From assembly GCF_900091595.1 (NCBI RefSeq), contig NZ_FMCW01000005.1, positions 1-64,000 of the forward strand: a DNA stretch of 64,000 bases, given 5' to 3'. The stretch is from Micromonospora haikouensis (lineage in GTDB: Bacteria > Actinomycetota > Actinomycetes > Mycobacteriales > Micromonosporaceae). Below the pieces are notes generated by a model that saw only the letters and a program-made list of their open reading frames with translations, was not told where the DNA came from and did no database searches. A program made the translations under genes and the position numbers. How positions within the stretch are numbered: the stretch's first letter is position 1; every line of letters starts with the position of its first letter. Below, piece after piece: positions 62,269 through 64,000 of this stretch.

Positions 62269-62671
62269 GACCGAGACGCACCCGCCCGCCACCAACACCG
62301 GGCCGGGCCGGCTGCTGATCGCCGTGTACCTGCTGTTCGCCATCGCCGCGACCTCCCGGGCGGGCCTGCAGATCGCCACGCGGTTCGCCGAGGCCCCGGT
62401 GGCGTACCTGCTGTCGGCACTGGCCGCGCTGGTCTACATCGTGGCCGCCGTGGGGCTGGCCCGCGCCGGGCACGCGGGCCGATGGGTCGCGCTGGCCTGC
62501 TGCTCGGTGGAGCTGGTCGGGGTGGTCGGCGTGGGCCTGCTCAGCCTCGCCGACCCGGAGCTGTTCCCCGACGAGACGGTCTGGTCCGGGTTCGGCAGCG
62601 GGTACGGCTATGTCCCGCTGGTGCTGCCGGTGCTCGGCCTGCTCTGGCTCTGGCGCACCCGCACCCGCTGA
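62261..62671 (+). CDS. Four-helix membrane protein of unknown function
   Basis: 136 residues with helices near 17-38 (GRLLIAVYLLFAIAATSRAG), 47-68, 73-97 and 116-133, and a short extracellular loop ELFPDETVWSGFGSGYGY. The GTG start overlaps the preceding gene. No family recognised. Repeat copy F lies 31 nt after the stop. Confidence 0.65.
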   Translation: MVETETHPPATNTGPGRLLIAVYLLFAIAATSRAGLQIATRFAEAPVAYLLSALAALVYIVAAVGLARAGHAGRWVALACCSVELVGVVGVGLLSLADPELFPDETVWSGFGSGYGYVPLVLPVLGLLWLWRTRTR

Positions 62672-62702
62672 CCACTGCCCCTCCGCCGCACCCGCCCGGC
62701 GG

Positions 62703-62759
62703 GGTGAGAAGGGTGCCCTTCTATGCAGAAAGCGTTAACAAGGGGCCCTTCCTTGCACC
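62703..62759 (-). repeat. Stop-codon-linked double-palindrome repeat, copy F
   Basis: On the minus strand GGTGCAAGGAAGGGCCCC directly follows the TGA of the FabG-like gene; the core is TTGTTAACGCTTTCTG and the second hairpin is AGAAGGG/CCCTTCT with CACC at the end. It lies between two convergent genes. Confidence 0.8.
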
Positions 62760-63518
62760 TCAGTCCTTCGGACCGCCCGCGACGTAGACGACCTGGCCGG
62801 AGACGAAGGACGCGCCCTCGCTGACCAGGAACGAGATGGTGTGCGCCACGTCCTCCGGGCGGCCGACGCGGCGCACCGGGATCTCCGACTCGGCGTGCTT
62901 CTGGAGCGCCTCGAAGTCCACCTTCATCCGGGCGGCGGTGGCGGCGGTCATGTCGGTGACGATGAACCCGGGCGCGACCGCGTTGACGGTCACCCCGAAC
63001 GGGCCCAGCTCGATGGCGAGGGTCTTGGTGAAGCCCTGCAGGCCCGCCTTCGCCGCCGCGTAGTTGGCCTGGCCCCGGTTGCCCAGCGCGGACGTGCTGG
63101 ACAGGTTGACGATCCGGCCCCACTTCGCCTCGACCATGTGCTGCTGGGCGGCCTGGCTGAACAGGAACGCGCCGCGCAGGTGCACGCCCATGACGGTGTC
63201 CCAGTCGGCGTCGGTCATCTTGAACAGCAGGTTGTCGCGGAGCACGCCGGCGTTGTTGACCAGCACGGTGGGTGCGCCCAGCTCGGCGGCGACCCGCTCG
63301 ACGGCGGCGGTGACCTGCGGCCGGTCGGCGACGTCCGCGCCGACGCCGATCGCCCGGCCGCCGGCCGCCACGATCGCGTCGACGGTGTCGGCGGTGGCCG
63401 CCTCGTCGATGTCGACCACGGCGACGGCCAGGCCGTCGGCGGCGAGCCGGCGGGCGGTGGCCGCCCCGATCCCCCGCGCGGCCCCGGTCACGATGGCGAC
63501 CCGCTGCTCCTCCGACAT
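62760..63518 (-). CDS. FabG-like short-chain dehydrogenase/reductase
   Basis: 252 residues of the classical SDR family: TGAARGIGAATARRLA (cofactor loop), VNNAGVLRDNLL, LSSTSALGNRGQANYAAAKAGLQGFTKTLA (Ser-Tyr-Lys triad in the YxxxK position), VAPGFIVTDM and the C-terminal SGQVVYVAGG. It is close to 3-oxoacyl-[ACP] reductases, but an isolated copy may reduce acetoacetyl-CoA or another substrate. GGGAGG precedes the ATG. The stop abuts repeat copy F. Confidence 0.88.
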   Translation of the reverse strand: MSEEQRVAIVTGAARGIGAATARRLAADGLAVAVVDIDEAATADTVDAIVAAGGRAIGVGADVADRPQVTAAVERVAAELGAPTVLVNNAGVLRDNLLFKMTDADWDTVMGVHLRGAFLFSQAAQQHMVEAKWGRIVNLSSTSALGNRGQANYAAAKAGLQGFTKTLAIELGPFGVTVNAVAPGFIVTDMTAATAARMKVDFEALQKHAESEIPVRRVGRPEDVAHTISFLVSEGASFVSGQVVYVAGGPKD

Positions 63519-63574
63519 GCCTACCTCCCGGTAACCTACGCCCGACCCGGGGAGCGTAACCCACCGGCCGGAGG

Positions 63575-64000
63575 TCAGAACGTGTCGCCGCGGCAGAGCC
63601 GGATCCAGCGGTAGCCGTAGCCGGCGAGCTTCAGCGAGTCGAGCTTGCCCACCTCGCCGTACCGGCGGTCGGTGAGCACGTCCAGCGGCAGGTCCGCCTC
63701 GGCGGCGAGCATGCCCAGGTCGATCTCCACGTCGTCGGTGCCGAGGTTGTGCAGGAAGACCATCGTCCCGGTCGGGCCGTCGGCCCGGTGCGCCAGCACC
63801 CCGGCCGGCATCGGCACGTCGATGTGGGTGGTCGACCCGGAGCCGATCTCCGGGGCCTCACGCAGCGTCCGGATCATCCGCTCGAACCACGACAGCAGCG
63901 AGCGCGGGTCACCGCGCTGGGCGGTTACGTTGACCTTCTCGTACGAGTAGTCGCCCGCGTCGATCACAGGACGGACCAGCTTCTCCGGGTCCGCCGTGGA
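63575..64000 (-). CDS. C-terminus of a GH13 enzyme (trehalose-synthase-like), partial
   Basis: About 141 C-terminal residues, truncated by the window edge. The text runs KLVRPVIDAGDYSYEKVNVT, then SLLSWFERMIRTLREAPEIGSG, then a beta-sandwich-like part with TMVFLHNLGTDDVEIDLG and ends SLKLAGYGYRWIRLCRGDTF. This is the end of the barrel and the C-terminal beta domain of alpha-amylase-family proteins of the trehalose synthase/maltose glucosyltransferase type. The catalytic residues lie outside the window, so the precise activity cannot be assigned. Confidence 0.75.
   Translation of the reverse strand, partial: STADPEKLVRPVIDAGDYSYEKVNVTAQRGDPRSLLSWFERMIRTLREAPEIGSGSTTHIDVPMPAGVLAHRADGPTGTMVFLHNLGTDDVEIDLGMLAAEADLPLDVLTDRRYGEVGKLDSLKLAGYGYRWIRLCRGDTF

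Noticed and set aside
52293..63518. A biosynthetic gene cluster (monooxygenase, SDR, oxidoreductase, regulators, exporter)
   Set aside because: No core synthase (PKS, NRPS, terpene or RiPP) is present, and the genes face different directions with separate promoters.

Overview
The window is a very GC-rich actinobacterial chromosome segment. Gene content and order point to Micromonosporaceae, most likely Micromonospora: F-type ATPase, argS-lysA-hom-thrC, thrB-rho-rpmE-prfA-prmC and murA next to a PduO-type adenosyltransferase in the order known from mycobacteria; ethylmalonyl-CoA mutase; many GTG starts; and many start codons only 6-8 nt downstream of a TANNNT -10 box. No 16S gene is present, so the genus is an inference.

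Layout. 1-7.8 kb: the start of a secreted protein, an anchored polysaccharide deacetylase, a DUF1540 protein, ethylmalonyl-CoA mutase (meaA/ecm), a two-gene ABC exporter, a Tat-type esterase and 3-hydroxybutyryl-CoA dehydrogenase. 8-21.5 kb: murA, divergent from the cobalamin adenosyltransferase and a VOC protein, then a minus-strand block read as glyA, AtpI-like genes, atpB-E-F-H-A-G-D, an LCP-family wall ligase gene, atpC and a DUF2550 gene. 21.5-31.6 kb: an SDR/DUF2867 protein, a RibD-like reductase, a class A penicillin-binding protein, a phosphotyrosine phosphatase, sua5/tsaC, prmC, a GGDEF protein, prfA and rpmE. 31.7-47 kb: rho with a long disordered arm, thrB, an inserted MFS/deacetylase/RND group, then thrC, hom, lysA and argS. 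47-64 kb is accessory: DUF3105 and DUF305 proteins, a transposase-derived protein, tRNA-Arg(CCG), a secreted beta-helix protein behind a LacI-type operator, a TetR/Tet(X)-like monooxygenase pair, a PEP-mutase-like protein, a TetR/MMPL pair, DUF2795, an erythromycin-esterase-like gene tail to tail with an erm-like methyltransferase, a Phd/RelE-type toxin-antitoxin pair, an oxidoreductase, two small membrane proteins, a FabG-like SDR and the end of a GH13 enzyme.

How the parts fit. MeaA needs adenosylcobalamin, which the PduO-type enzyme makes, and Hbd acts at the C4 stage of the same acyl-CoA route. The minus-strand core joins translation termination (prfA, prmC, rpmE), tRNA modification (tsaC), transcription termination (rho), aspartate-family amino acids and energy metabolism.

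Most notable observations. (1) Six copies of an approximately 57-bp double-palindrome repeat; five begin at or within 3 nt of a stop codon in sense orientation, and one hairpin covaries between copies. (2) The erm-like gene follows a leaderless 39-codon ORF with R-x-R motifs and mutually exclusive hairpins, one covering its Shine-Dalgarno region; this looks like macrolide-induced attenuation, next to an esterase-like gene. (3) An lcp gene with terminators on both sides separates atpC from the other ATP synthase genes. (4) A TetR operator lies exactly between the -35 and -10 boxes of its own leaderless promoter, with two more sites before a Tet(X)-like gene. Functional statements rest on family recognition by eye; no database search was run.
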